A DNA stretch of 64,000 bases from Streptomyces sp. NBC_00190 (lineage in GTDB: Bacteria; Actinomycetota; Actinomycetes; Streptomycetales; Streptomycetaceae), in contig NZ_CP108131.1 in NCBI RefSeq assembly GCF_036203305.1, positions 2,170,001 to 2,234,000 of the forward strand, in the 5' to 3' direction. The notes under the pieces are model-generated. The model had not been told where the DNA came from, ran no database searches, and saw only the letters and a list, made by a program, of their open reading frames with translations. Shown here in pieces: positions 1 through 7,571 of the stretch; position 1 is the stretch's first letter, and every line of letters starts with the position of its first letter. The position numbers were made by a program, and so were the translations under genes.

Positions 1-595
1 CGGCGTTGAAGTTGACGAAGCCCTCGTGCATGACGGTGGTGCCCTCGGCGAGGTGCGCGCCGAGGCGGACACGGTCCGCGTCGGCGATGCGCACGCCCTT
101 GGGGGCGACGTAGTCCGTCATCCGGGGGAACTTGTCGATCGAGGTGACCTGGAGGTGCAGGCCCTCGGCGCGCGCGTTGAGCCGGACGGTCTCGACCTGG
201 TCGACGGCGACCGGGCCCAGCGAGGTCCAGGCGACGTTGGTGAGCAGGCCGAAGACACCGTCGAGGTTCTGGCCGTGCGGCTTGACCAGGCGGTGGCTGA
301 GCAGGTGCAGGCGCAGGTACGCGTCGTGCGCGTCCAGCGGCTTGTCCTCCAGGGAGGAGATCACCGTACGGACGGCCACGACCTCGACGCCGCGGACCGC
401 GTCCTGGCGGATCGCCTTCGACGCGGCGGCGCCCAGCAGCTCCACGGCCTGCTCGGCGGTGAGGCGCTCGGTGCCGGCCGGGCCGGGCTCGGCGACCAGC
501 TCGGGGGCGGGGAACCAGGTGTCGAGGACGGTGCCGTCGGCGGTGATGGTGGCAAGTCCGGCGGCGACGGCGCCGGTGGTACGCGTAGCAGTCAT
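1..595 (-). CDS. dapD: 2,3,4,5-tetrahydropyridine-2,6-dicarboxylate N-succinyltransferase (DapD), 5' part only
   Basis: Succinylates tetrahydrodipicolinate using succinyl-CoA in the cytosolic diaminopimelate/lysine pathway. The frame starts at ATG 595 and leaves the window at its left edge, so only the first 198 residues are present; actinobacterial DapD is a little over 300 residues, so the end of the left-handed beta-helix and the C-terminus are missing. The visible part ends in the hexapeptide-repeat region with AHLAEGTTVMHEGFVN. No Shine-Dalgarno precedes the ATG. A TAGGTT hexamer lies 6 nt upstream (602-607) and shares its TA with the TAG stop of the upstream MFS gene, so the message may be leaderless and independently initiated. 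Family assignment is by recognition of the sequence. Confidence 0.93.
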   Translation of the reverse strand, partial: MTATRTTGAVAAGLATITADGTVLDTWFPAPELVAEPGPAGTERLTAEQAVELLGAAASKAIRQDAVRGVEVVAVRTVISSLEDKPLDAHDAYLRLHLLSHRLVKPHGQNLDGVFGLLTNVAWTSLGPVAVDQVETVRLNARAEGLHLQVTSIDKFPRMTDYVAPKGVRIADADRVRLGAHLAEGTTVMHEGFVNFNA

Positions 596-604
596 GCCAG
601 AAAC

Positions 605-1837
605 CTAACCGGCGACGGCCCGCGGTCGCGAACCGGTCTCATGTGCCGGTCGCGCGCGTCGCCGCGCCCCCGGCGCACCCATGACCAGCACGGTCACCCC
701 GGCGGCCGCGCCGAGCACCGCGCACACGGGCCACAGCAGGCCGGGCGCGGCGTCGTACAGGGCTCCGCCGAGGGGCCCCGCGAGGACGACGCCACTGACG
801 GACACGCCCGCGTACAGGCTCTGGAACCGGCCGATGGCGTGCTCGGGCGACTCGTCGGCGACGTACGCGGTGGCGGTGGTCTTGTAGAGGATCTCGCCGA
901 GGGTGAGCAGCACCATCATCGCGACGGTGGTCGCGATGCCCACCCCGAGCAGCAGCATCGCGTAGCCGCCGCCCACCAGCACCAGACCGCTGCCGATGAC
1001 GTGCAGCGGGGAACGCCGGCGCAGGGCGAGGGCGGCGGGTATCTCCAGGAGCATGATGACGCCGCCGTTGATCCCGATGAGCAGCCCGTACGCGCGGGTG
1101 TCCATGCCGTGGTCGGCGAGGAACACCGGGAACGTCGTGTAGTGCTGCCGGTAGACGAGGTCGATGACGGCGATCGCGCCGAGCAGCACGAGGACGGCCG
1201 GCCGCGCGCGCAGCTCCCGCCACAGCCCTCCGCGGCCCAGACCCCCGTCCGGGGCCGCGGAAGGGGTCGTGGCCGCCCTGGCCGGGACGACCCGGGCGGT
1301 CCAGACGGCGAAGAAGAGGGTGCCGAGGCCGTCCGCGACGAAGAGCCAGCCGTACGAGAGTCCGGTCGCGACCAGGGCCCCGAGCGGTGCGCCCACCGCG
1401 AAGCCGGCGTTGGACATGCAGCGGGTGACGGCGAAGGCCTGGCGCCGGGAGCCCTCCGGCACGGTGACGGCGACCAGCGCGGAGTTGGCGGCCCGGATCA
1501 CCCCGGAGGCGTACTGGGCGAGCGGCAGGACGAGGGCCAGCAGGCCCGTCGGGACCGTCGGCAGGACGACGAGGGCGGCGCCGCCGAGCGCGGAGGCGGT
1601 GAGCAGCACGCGGCGGTGGCCGAAGCGGTCGCCGTACCAGCCGCCGGTGAAGTTCCCGGCGACCAGGCCGACGCCGCCGACGCCGACGACCAGGCCCGCC
1701 TGGGCGGCGCCGAGGCCGCGCGGGCCGGTCAGGTAGAGGAAGACGAAGACGAAGGTGAAGCTGACGACGGCATTGACGAAGATCCCCGCAGCCAGCAGCC
1801 ACACAGTCCTCGGTACGTCCTTGAACCCCTGCAGCAC
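605..1837 (-). CDS. MFS transporter, probable drug/metabolite exporter
   Basis: Polytopic membrane protein of about 410 residues with two blocks of hydrophobic helices separated near the middle by a charged loop, as in 12-helix MFS permeases. A loop motif GDRFGHRRVLL follows helix 2 (MFS motif A-like). I chose GTG 1837 because GGGGGA lies about 9 nt upstream and the protein then begins LQGFKDVPRTVW directly before helix 1; an in-frame start further upstream (1948) would run through the divergent promoter region. It is divergent from an HxlR-peroxiredoxin regulator across about 95 bp, which suggests that regulator controls it. The substrate cannot be read from the sequence. The stop is 9 nt from the dapD start. 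Confidence 0.85.
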   Translation of the reverse strand: MLQGFKDVPRTVWLLAAGIFVNAVVSFTFVFVFLYLTGPRGLGAAQAGLVVGVGGVGLVAGNFTGGWYGDRFGHRRVLLTASALGGAALVVLPTVPTGLLALVLPLAQYASGVIRAANSALVAVTVPEGSRRQAFAVTRCMSNAGFAVGAPLGALVATGLSYGWLFVADGLGTLFFAVWTARVVPARAATTPSAAPDGGLGRGGLWRELRARPAVLVLLGAIAVIDLVYRQHYTTFPVFLADHGMDTRAYGLLIGINGGVIMLLEIPAALALRRRSPLHVIGSGLVLVGGGYAMLLLGVGIATTVAMMVLLTLGEILYKTTATAYVADESPEHAIGRFQSLYAGVSVSGVVLAGPLGGALYDAAPGLLWPVCAVLGAAAGVTVLVMGAPGARRRARPAHETGSRPRAVAG

Positions 1838-1890
1838 ACCCGTGTCCCCCGTATCCCCGAAGCGGGTCAGTTCCTTTTGGGAACGGACTA

Positions 1891-1903
1891 TGTCAGCATG
1901 ACA
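1891..1903. promoter_or_regulatory. Palindrome between MFS and HxlR-peroxiredoxin genes, candidate operator
   Basis: The 95-bp divergent promoter region holds the dyad TGTCAGCATGACA (5-bp arms, 3-bp spacer). A second dyad, GTTCC-TTTTG-GGAAC, lies about 10 bp upstream of it (about 1870-1884). Both sit where an operator for the divergent pair would be expected. Binding is inferred, not shown. Confidence 0.45.
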
Positions 1904-1932
1904 GCCTTGGGTCAACGGACAAAGGAGTTCCC

Positions 1933-2808
1933 ATGGCCCAGCGCACACACCTCGGCGACGTGGACTGCTCCATCGCCCAGGCCCTCGACGTGGTGGGCGA
2001 CTGGTGGACGCTGCTGATCGTGCGCGACGCCGCGCGCGGTCTGCACCGCTTCGAGGAGCTCCAGCGCGAGCTGGGGATGTCCCGGAAGGTCCTGGCCGAG
2101 CGGCTGAAGCTGCTGGTCGAGGCCGGGGTGCTGACGCGCGAGCCGTACCAGGAACGTCCGGTGCGGCACGAGTACCGGCTGACCCCGCGCGGGCGGGGAC
2201 TGCTGCCGGTGCTGGTGGCCCTCCAGGACTGGGGGGACAGCTGGATCCTGGGAGAGGGAGAGATGACGGCGACGACCGCGGAGGCCTCCCGGGAGGCGGA
2301 ACGGGTGCACGCGCTGCGCGGCACCCGGCTTCCGGAGCTGGCCCTGCCGGACCGTTTCGGCGAGCTGCGCGACCCGGTGGCGGACACCGCGTTCACGGTC
2401 CTGTACTGCTTCCCGGGCGCGTACGCGCGCGCCGAGTCCTACCCGCCGGGCTGGGCCGGGATACCGGGCGCAAAGGGCTGCACGTTCGAGTCGTGCACCT
2501 ACCGCGACCAGCTCGCGGAGTTCACCGCGGCCGGCGCCACCGTGCACGGCGTGTCGACCCAGCGGCCGGACGAGCAGCGGGAGTTCGCGGAGCAGGAGCG
2601 GCTGCGCTTCCCGCTCCTCTCGGACGCGGATCTGGCCCTGACGGCGGCGCTGCGGCTGCCGACCTTCCGCGCGGCGGGCACGACCCGGATCAAGCGGCTG
2701 ACCCTGGTCCTGGACCGCGACCGCACCGTGCGCGAGGTGTTCTACCCGATCCAGGACATCGAGGCGAGCGTCCAGGCGGCCCTGGCGTCGGTCCGCTCGG
2801 CAACCTAG
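1933..2808 (+). CDS. HxlR-family winged-helix regulator fused to a PrxQ-like peroxiredoxin
   Basis: A 291-residue two-domain protein. Residues 1-105 are an HxlR/MarR-type winged helix (VGDWWTLLIVRDAARGLHRFEE region, wing to about residue 90) with Cys12 at the position where redox-sensing HxlR proteins often carry a conserved cysteine. Residues about 130-290 are an AhpC/TSA thioredoxin fold with GCTFESC: Cys183 fits the peroxidatic cysteine and Cys188 the resolving cysteine of the PrxQ CxxxxC pattern. Cys159 is extra. The ATG has a clear AAGGAG 7 nt upstream. It is divergent from an MFS exporter and convergent with a TetR gene; the two TAG stops interlock in the palindrome CTAG (2805-2808). 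I infer a peroxide- or electrophile-sensing regulator of the exporter. Domain calls are confident; the sensing role is inference. Confidence 0.88.
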   Translation: MAQRTHLGDVDCSIAQALDVVGDWWTLLIVRDAARGLHRFEELQRELGMSRKVLAERLKLLVEAGVLTREPYQERPVRHEYRLTPRGRGLLPVLVALQDWGDSWILGEGEMTATTAEASREAERVHALRGTRLPELALPDRFGELRDPVADTAFTVLYCFPGAYARAESYPPGWAGIPGAKGCTFESCTYRDQLAEFTAAGATVHGVSTQRPDEQREFAEQERLRFPLLSDADLALTAALRLPTFRAAGTTRIKRLTLVLDRDRTVREVFYPIQDIEASVQAALASVRSAT

Positions 2809-3341
2809 GACGGACGCAGGACCCGGCCCAGGATCTCGCGGGCGTACGGCTCGTCGTACTCGGCGTCCGTCAGGAGGACCTGCAGGCTGATGCCGTCCAT
2901 GACGGCGACCAGGGCGCGCGCCGTCACCGGGTCGGTCCACGGGGCCAGGGCGGCGGCGACGGCCTCGCACCACTCCGCCGCCACCGGCCGCAGCGCGGGC
3001 CGTCGCAGGGCCGCCAGGTAGAGCTCGTACTCCAGCTCGGCCCGGCCCCGGTCGGCCGACAGGCTCTCCCCCAGCAGCCGCGCGAGGGCGCCCGCGAGGT
3101 CCTCGCCGTCCCGCACGGCCAGGGCGGGCGCGTAGGCCTCGTTGGCCTGCCGCAGGGCGGCGACCAGCAGGTCGTCGAGCGTCTTGAAGTGGTAGGTGGT
3201 CGACCCGAGCGGTACGTCGGCCTCCGCGGCCGCGCTGCGGTGGCTCAGCCCCGCGATGCCCTTGGCGGCCACCACCCGGATCGCCGCGTCGATGATCCGC
3301 TGCCTCCGCTCGGGGTCGTACCTGCGCGCGCCGGGAGCCAT
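2805..3341 (-). CDS. TetR-family transcriptional regulator of the adjacent SMR pump
   Basis: A 178-residue TetR repressor. The N-terminal HTH covers about residues 10-55 (QRIIDAAIRVVAAKG followed by VPLGSTTYHFKTLDDLL), and the rest is an all-helical ligand domain. Its ATG shares one base with the TGA of the upstream SMR gene (TGATG at 3339-3343), so the two are translationally coupled. Two GTAC-containing dyads just upstream of the SMR gene are the likely operators, giving a self-regulated efflux operon. The ligand is unknown; a cationic drug is plausible given the pump. Confidence 0.9.
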   Translation of the reverse strand: MAPGARRYDPERRQRIIDAAIRVVAAKGIAGLSHRSAAAEADVPLGSTTYHFKTLDDLLVAALRQANEAYAPALAVRDGEDLAGALARLLGESLSADRGRAELEYELYLAALRRPALRPVAAEWCEAVAAALAPWTDPVTARALVAVMDGISLQVLLTDAEYDEPYAREILGRVLRPS

Positions 3342-3661
3342 CAGTGCGCGCCCCCCAGGTTCAGCAGCACCACGCCACCGATCACCAGGGCGATCCCGGC
3401 GATCTTCGCGGCGGTGGCCGCCTCCCCCATGAACACCATCCCTATGGCGGCGATCGCGGCGGTCCCGACCCCGGCCCATATCGCGTACGCCGTGCCCACC
3501 GACATCGTCTTCAGCGTCTGCGCGAGCAGGGTGAAGGCGATGACGTAGCCCAGCAGCGTGCCCAGCGAGGGCCACAGCTTCGTGAAGCCGTCGCTGTACT
3601 TCATGGCGGTGGTCCCGGCGACCTCGGCGGCGATGGCCGCGGCAAGCAGTGCGTAAGGCAT
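3341..3661 (-). CDS. Small multidrug resistance (SMR/EmrE-type) transporter
   Basis: A 106-residue protein with four transmembrane helices, the normal SMR size. Glu13 in helix 1 (AAEVAGTTAMK) matches the essential membrane-embedded glutamate that binds protons and cationic substrates in EmrE; the SVGTAYAIWAG segment is the usual helix 3 signature. These proteins work as dimers driven by proton exchange. There is no Shine-Dalgarno before ATG 3661. A TACTCT hexamer 7 nt upstream and TGTACG 18 bp further away fit a promoter giving a leaderless transcript. The gene is followed by its coupled TetR repressor. Pairing of SMR subunits is possible but no second SMR gene is in the window. Confidence 0.92.
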   Translation of the reverse strand: MPYALLAAAIAAEVAGTTAMKYSDGFTKLWPSLGTLLGYVIAFTLLAQTLKTMSVGTAYAIWAGVGTAAIAAIGMVFMGEAATAAKIAGIALVIGGVVLLNLGGAH

Positions 3662-3698
3662 GTGTACAAGAGTACACAACGATGTGTACGGACGTACA
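3661..3698. promoter_or_regulatory. Two tandem TetR operator dyads covering the SMR promoter and start codon
   Basis: Site 1 is TGTGTAC-AAGA-GTACACA (3661-3678), a perfect 7-bp inverted repeat that includes the first base of the SMR start codon. Site 2 is TGTACG-GA-CGTACA (3685-3698). Their centres are 22 bp apart, about two helical turns. On the reverse strand site 1 covers a TACTCT -10 and site 2 a TGTACG -35, so repressor binding would block polymerase directly. Confidence 0.7.
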
Positions 3699-3791
3699 TA
3701 TGCAGCACCCGGGACTCCTGCGGCCTCCGGCGCTACCCTGTCCGCCTCCCAGGAGCCCGCAAGGAGCTCCCGGCGGACGGAGGGCCCGCGC

Positions 3792-4604
3792 ATGGCGCAG
3801 CACTGGACCCATCGGGGCGGCGGCTGGCTGCCCCCGCGCTCTCCACGGCCCGAGGTGATACCCCTGCGCCCACTGGGGCCGCGGGACATCCTCGACGGGA
3901 CGCTCACCACCCTGGGCCGGTACGGCGGCCGGCTGCTCGGCGCGCTGCTGCTGGGCCAGCTGGCCGGGCTGCTCCTGCTCGTCGCCGTCGCCGGAGCGGC
4001 CACCCTCGCCTCCGTCACCCGTACTGTCGGCAGCGGGGTGTTCGTCCACACCCTGGTCCCCGCCGTCGCCCTGTTCCTGCTGGCCGGCTGGGCGCTGGCC
4101 ACCGCCCTGGCCGCCGCGCTGCTCCGGCCCGCCGTGCTCGGGCGGCCCGTCACCACGCTCGGGCTGCTGCGGGCGGCGACGCCCCGGATCCCGGCCGTGC
4201 TCGGGGCCCGGCTGCTGGCCCTGCTCGCCGCCGCGGGCCCCGGCGCGGCCGCGCTCGCGGCGGGCCTGCCGCCGCTCGCGCTGCTCCCCCTCGCCCCGGT
4301 CGCCCTCTGGCTCGGAGTGCTCTTCGCCCTGGCGCCCACGGCCGCCGGGTACGAGCGGCTCGGCCCGGTGGCGGCCCTGCGCCGTTCGGCCCGCCTGGTG
4401 CGGGGGGCCTGGTGGCGGACCTTCGGCGTCACGGTCCCGGCCGGGGCCCTCGCGCTGGGCGCCGCGTTCGCCGTCCCGCTGCGGTTCGGTGTGCTCGGCG
4501 CGCTGCTCGCCCCGGCCCTGCTGCTGGCCTTCCCGCAGCCGGCTTCGGGCCTGCTCTACATGGACCGGCTGCTGCGCCTCGGACCGGGGCTCAGCCCAGG
4601 GTGA
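3792..4604 (+). CDS. Polytopic membrane protein of unknown function
   Basis: A 270-residue protein. A short basic N-terminus leads into RPLGPRDILDGTLTTLGRYGG, resembling the amphipathic start found in actinobacterial membrane proteins related to the glycerophosphodiesterase membrane domain. About six hydrophobic Ala/Leu-rich helices follow, from residue 45 to the end. ATG 3792 has GGAGGG upstream. The 3' end overlaps the converging DUF3616-like gene by 14 bp. No catalytic motif is visible, and I do not assign a substrate or partner. Confidence 0.7.
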   Translation: MAQHWTHRGGGWLPPRSPRPEVIPLRPLGPRDILDGTLTTLGRYGGRLLGALLLGQLAGLLLLVAVAGAATLASVTRTVGSGVFVHTLVPAVALFLLAGWALATALAAALLRPAVLGRPVTTLGLLRAATPRIPAVLGARLLALLAAAGPGAAALAAGLPPLALLPLAPVALWLGVLFALAPTAAGYERLGPVAALRRSARLVRGAWWRTFGVTVPAGALALGAAFAVPLRFGVLGALLAPALLLAFPQPASGLLYMDRLLRLGPGLSPG

Positions 4605-5952
4605 ACCAGGCCGTGCGGGCCTTCTTCCACTCCGGGTGCGTCAGGTCCTTGGCCTCGACGCCGTCCCCGTACAGGTCCGCCGAACCGCTGTCGGTGACCA
4701 GCTGCACCCGCGCGCCCGCCGCCGTCAGGTCGGGCACGTCCACGATGGCCTCCCAGCCGCCGGGGTCGGTGGTCGGCAGGTCGGCCCGCTTGACCGGGGC
4801 GTGGCCGGGGACGCCGTCCCACTGGTAGAGCGCGTACGGGTCGGAGTTGTCGTCCGCCGCCCAGGAACCGGCCAGGATCAGGTACTGGTTCGCCGCGTTC
4901 TTGCGGATGTCACGGACGGACAGCCCGCCGAGGTCGAGCTCGATGCCCGTCCCGAAGACCGCCTCGACCCCGGACGCCAGGACCTGGTCGAAGTTGGTGA
5001 CGGGCACGATCAGCGCCTTGCCGCCGGGGACGGCGGGCGCCAGCGGGGCCCGGAAGCCCAGGTAGGCGGTGGCGGTGGAGCCGGGCGCGAACTCCAGCCC
5101 TTCCACGTTGAATCCGTCGATCTGCTTCGGCGCCTGGCCGGCCGCGGTCCCCGCCGCGAAGCCGTAGCGGTTGCCGTTCGCCGTGTCCCAGGCCACCAGA
5201 TCGTCGCGGAGCTTCTTGTACGAGCGCTCGTACGCGAGCTGCGTGCCGGTCCCGGATCCGCTCACCGTGGTGGTGAACACCGTGTTCCGGGGCGCCTTGT
5301 ACTCGCCATCCTTGTTGTTGCCGAGCGAGCCCGTCCAGTAGATGGTGTCACCGATCCGGGTCGCCCCCTCGATGTCCACCTCCTTGGTGACCCCGAGCTG
5401 CGAGCTGAAGTCCCAGGTCCGCACCGGGGCACCCGACCGCGAACGGTCGTACAGGCGCAGCACGTTGGACTCGTCGTCGGCGACGATCGCGTACCCGCCG
5501 CCCACGTCGACGGCGGCCGAGGCGTCCGAGGACCCGGTGAGGTACCGCGCGTCGGCCGGGTTCTGCACGGCGGCCGAAGCCGCGTAGTACAGGGTCTTGG
5601 TGGCCGTCTTGCCGCCCAGCCCGGTCACCTTGACGGTGAGGTTGGTGTAGCCGCGGCCCCGCGCGGCGACGGCCAGCTGCCGCACCGCCCCGGCTCCGGT
5701 CACGGTGACGTCGCCGGTACCGGCGACGGAGGCCTTGCTCGACGCCGAGGCGCTGACGGTCAGCGCGGAGGCGTCGGCCCCGCTCTGCCCCACGGTCACG
5801 TTCACCACCGGGTCCCCGACGGCGCCGACTGCCCCGGACAGGTAGGAGGCGGACAGCCCGATGGTGGGCGTCCCGTACGTCACGGCCTGGGCGGGCGCGC
5901 CGACCGCGGCGACCACCATCGCCGCGAGACCTGCGACAGCGAACTTCTTCAT
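4591..5952 (-). CDS. Secreted DUF3616-like protein, downstream copy of a tandem pair
   Basis: A 453-residue exported protein. It has a Sec signal peptide (MKKFAVAGLAAMVVAAVGAP, cleavage near AQA), then an Ig-like N-terminal region (about 28-130) and a large domain beginning LTGSSDASAAVDVGGGYAIV. Its ADDESNVLRLYDRSRSGAPV segment resembles DUF3616 proteins, and the rest may form a beta-propeller-like fold. No enzyme motif is evident. Its ATG overlaps the TGA of the upstream paralogue (ATGA at 5949-5952), so both are made from one message. Nucleotide identity with that paralogue is very uneven: long stretches of the C-terminal half are identical while the N-terminal part has diverged. Confidence 0.8.
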   Translation of the reverse strand: MKKFAVAGLAAMVVAAVGAPAQAVTYGTPTIGLSASYLSGAVGAVGDPVVNVTVGQSGADASALTVSASASSKASVAGTGDVTVTGAGAVRQLAVAARGRGYTNLTVKVTGLGGKTATKTLYYAASAAVQNPADARYLTGSSDASAAVDVGGGYAIVADDESNVLRLYDRSRSGAPVRTWDFSSQLGVTKEVDIEGATRIGDTIYWTGSLGNNKDGEYKAPRNTVFTTTVSGSGTGTQLAYERSYKKLRDDLVAWDTANGNRYGFAAGTAAGQAPKQIDGFNVEGLEFAPGSTATAYLGFRAPLAPAVPGGKALIVPVTNFDQVLASGVEAVFGTGIELDLGGLSVRDIRKNAANQYLILAGSWAADDNSDPYALYQWDGVPGHAPVKRADLPTTDPGGWEAIVDVPDLTAAGARVQLVTDSGSADLYGDGVEAKDLTHPEWKKARTAWFTLG

Positions 5953-6295
5953 CGGTGACCCCCACGGGTGAAGTTGAGCGTGAACCATGCGGACCGGGAC
6001 TTCTTCCACTCCGGGTGGCCGAGGTCCTTGGCCTCGGTGCCGTCGCCGTACAGGTCGGCGGCGCCGCTGTCGGTGATCAGCTGGACTGGGGCGCCGGGAG
6101 CCCGCAGATCGGGTACGTCGACCACGGCCTCCCAGCCGCCGGGGTCGGAGGTGGGCAGGTCGGCCCGCTTCTTCGGCGCGTGGCCGGGGACGCCGTCCCA
6201 CTGGTAGAGCGCGTACGGGTCGGAGTTGTCGTCCGCCGCCCAGGAACCGGCCAGGATCAGGTACTGGTTCGCCGCGTTCTTGCGGATGTCACGGA
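4798..6295. repeat. Perfect direct repeat (about 118 bp) shared by the two DUF3616-like genes
   Basis: Bases about 4798-4916 recur at about 6177-6295, offset 1379 bp, without mismatch including third codon positions. A second near-identical block lies at about 5085-5200 versus 6464-6579. The flanking N-terminal halves are clearly diverged. Confidence 0.85.
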
Positions 6296-7376
6296 TGGCG
6301 AGGCCGCCGAGGTCGAGCTCGATGCCCGTCCCGAAGACCGCCTCGGCCCCGGACGCCAGGACCTGGTCGAAGTTGGTGACGGGCACGATCAGCGCCTTGG
6401 CGCCGGGGACGGCGGGCGCCAGCGGGACCCGGAAGCCCAGGTAGGCGGTGGTGGTGGAGCCGGGCGCGAACTCCAGCCCTTCCACGTTAAACCCGTCGAT
6501 CTGCTTCGGCACCTGGCCGGCCGCGGTCCCCGCCGCGAAGCCGTAGCGGTTGCCGTTCGCCGTGTCCCAGGCCACCAGGTCCTGGCGCAGGCCCCGGTAG
6601 GCACGGGCGAAGGTGACCTCGGTCGCGGCGCCGGAGCCGGTGATCTTCGTCGTGAAGACGGTGTTCCGCTCGGCCTTGTACTCGCCGTCCTTGTTGTTGC
6701 CCAGCGAGCCCGTCCAGTAGACGGTGTCGCCGACCCGGGCGGCCGCCTCGATGTCGGCCTCCTTCTTCAGGCCGAACGCGGGACCGAGATCCCAGGACTT
6801 CACCGGGGCGCCGGAACGGGAACGGTCGTACAGCCGCAGCACGTTGGACTCGTCGTCGGCCACCAGCACGTGACCGCCGCCCACGTCGACGGCGGCGGAG
6901 GCGTCCGAGGAGCCGGTCAGGTAGCGCGTGCCGAGGCCGTTGCCCACGCGCGCGGAGGCCGCGTAGGACAGGGTGGCCGTGGCGGTCTTCCCGCCGCGCC
7001 CGGTGACCTCCAGGGTCAGCTCGGTGTAGCCCTGCCCGTGGGCCTGCACCGTCAGGCGCCGGTCCCCTTCGCGGGTCCGCTCCTGCCGTACGTCGCCCAC
7101 GCCCGCGACGGCCGGATTGCTGGAGGAGACCACTCTCAGCCGCAGGAATCCGTCCGGTACACCGGCCTGCCCGACGTCCGCCGTCACGGCCGGGTCGCCG
7201 TACGCGCCCACCGCACCGCTCAGATGCGTGGCGGACAGCGAGACGGTCACGGCGGCGGCCTCCGGCAGGACGGCTCCCGCGGCCACGGGAGCGGTCAGCC
7301 CCGCGACGAGCAGGGCCGCGGCCCCTGCGGCGCCCGCGGCGCCCCAACGGCGCGCCGGTGAAAGGCGAACGGTCAC
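5949..7376 (-). CDS. Secreted DUF3616-like protein, upstream copy of a tandem pair
   Basis: A 475-residue paralogue of the next gene with the same order: a signal peptide (hydrophobic stretch residues 12-35, cleavage near VAAGA), an Ig-like region, then the SDASAAVDVGGG/ADDESNVLRLYDRSRSG domain. I chose GTG 7376 because GAGAGG lies 7-12 nt upstream. The promoter must lie in 7377-7525, since the SUF operon terminator is just beyond. Secretion is supported by the sequence; function is unknown. The family is only tentatively DUF3616. Confidence 0.78.
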   Translation of the reverse strand: MTVRLSPARRWGAAGAAGAAALLVAGLTAPVAAGAVLPEAAAVTVSLSATHLSGAVGAYGDPAVTADVGQAGVPDGFLRLRVVSSSNPAVAGVGDVRQERTREGDRRLTVQAHGQGYTELTLEVTGRGGKTATATLSYAASARVGNGLGTRYLTGSSDASAAVDVGGGHVLVADDESNVLRLYDRSRSGAPVKSWDLGPAFGLKKEADIEAAARVGDTVYWTGSLGNNKDGEYKAERNTVFTTKITGSGAATEVTFARAYRGLRQDLVAWDTANGNRYGFAAGTAAGQVPKQIDGFNVEGLEFAPGSTTTAYLGFRVPLAPAVPGAKALIVPVTNFDQVLASGAEAVFGTGIELDLGGLAIRDIRKNAANQYLILAGSWAADDNSDPYALYQWDGVPGHAPKKRADLPTSDPGGWEAVVDVPDLRAPGAPVQLITDSGAADLYGDGTEAKDLGHPEWKKSRSAWFTLNFTRGGHR

Positions 7377-7525
7377 GGGTGGTCCTCTCGTGGTCTGCGT
7401 CACGTCGTGACGGCCGTCGAGAAGATTCGGCCACCATGGCCAACTCCGCGTGCACTTCATCCGTCCACCCGGAGAACAGCGGACCGGAAGAAGGCGCACC
7501 GGAAGAGAGTCCGGCGGAAAACGAG

Positions 7526-7559
7526 GAGGGCCCCCGGCACGACCGTGCCGGGGGCCCTC
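7526..7559 (-). terminator. Rho-independent-type hairpin after the SUF operon
   Basis: A perfect 15-bp stem (GAGGGCCCCCGGCAC) with a GACC loop lies 12 bp beyond the stop of the last SUF gene. The remaining 7377-7525 is the leader/promoter region of the DUF3616-like pair; I see no gene there. Confidence 0.85.
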
Positions 7560-7571
7560 ACCTGCATGTGA

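Noticed and set aside
26..2017. Long forward frame opposite dapD and the MFS gene
   Set aside because: Composition is typical of a shadow frame (Arg/Gly/Asp runs), and both reverse-strand genes are recognisable.
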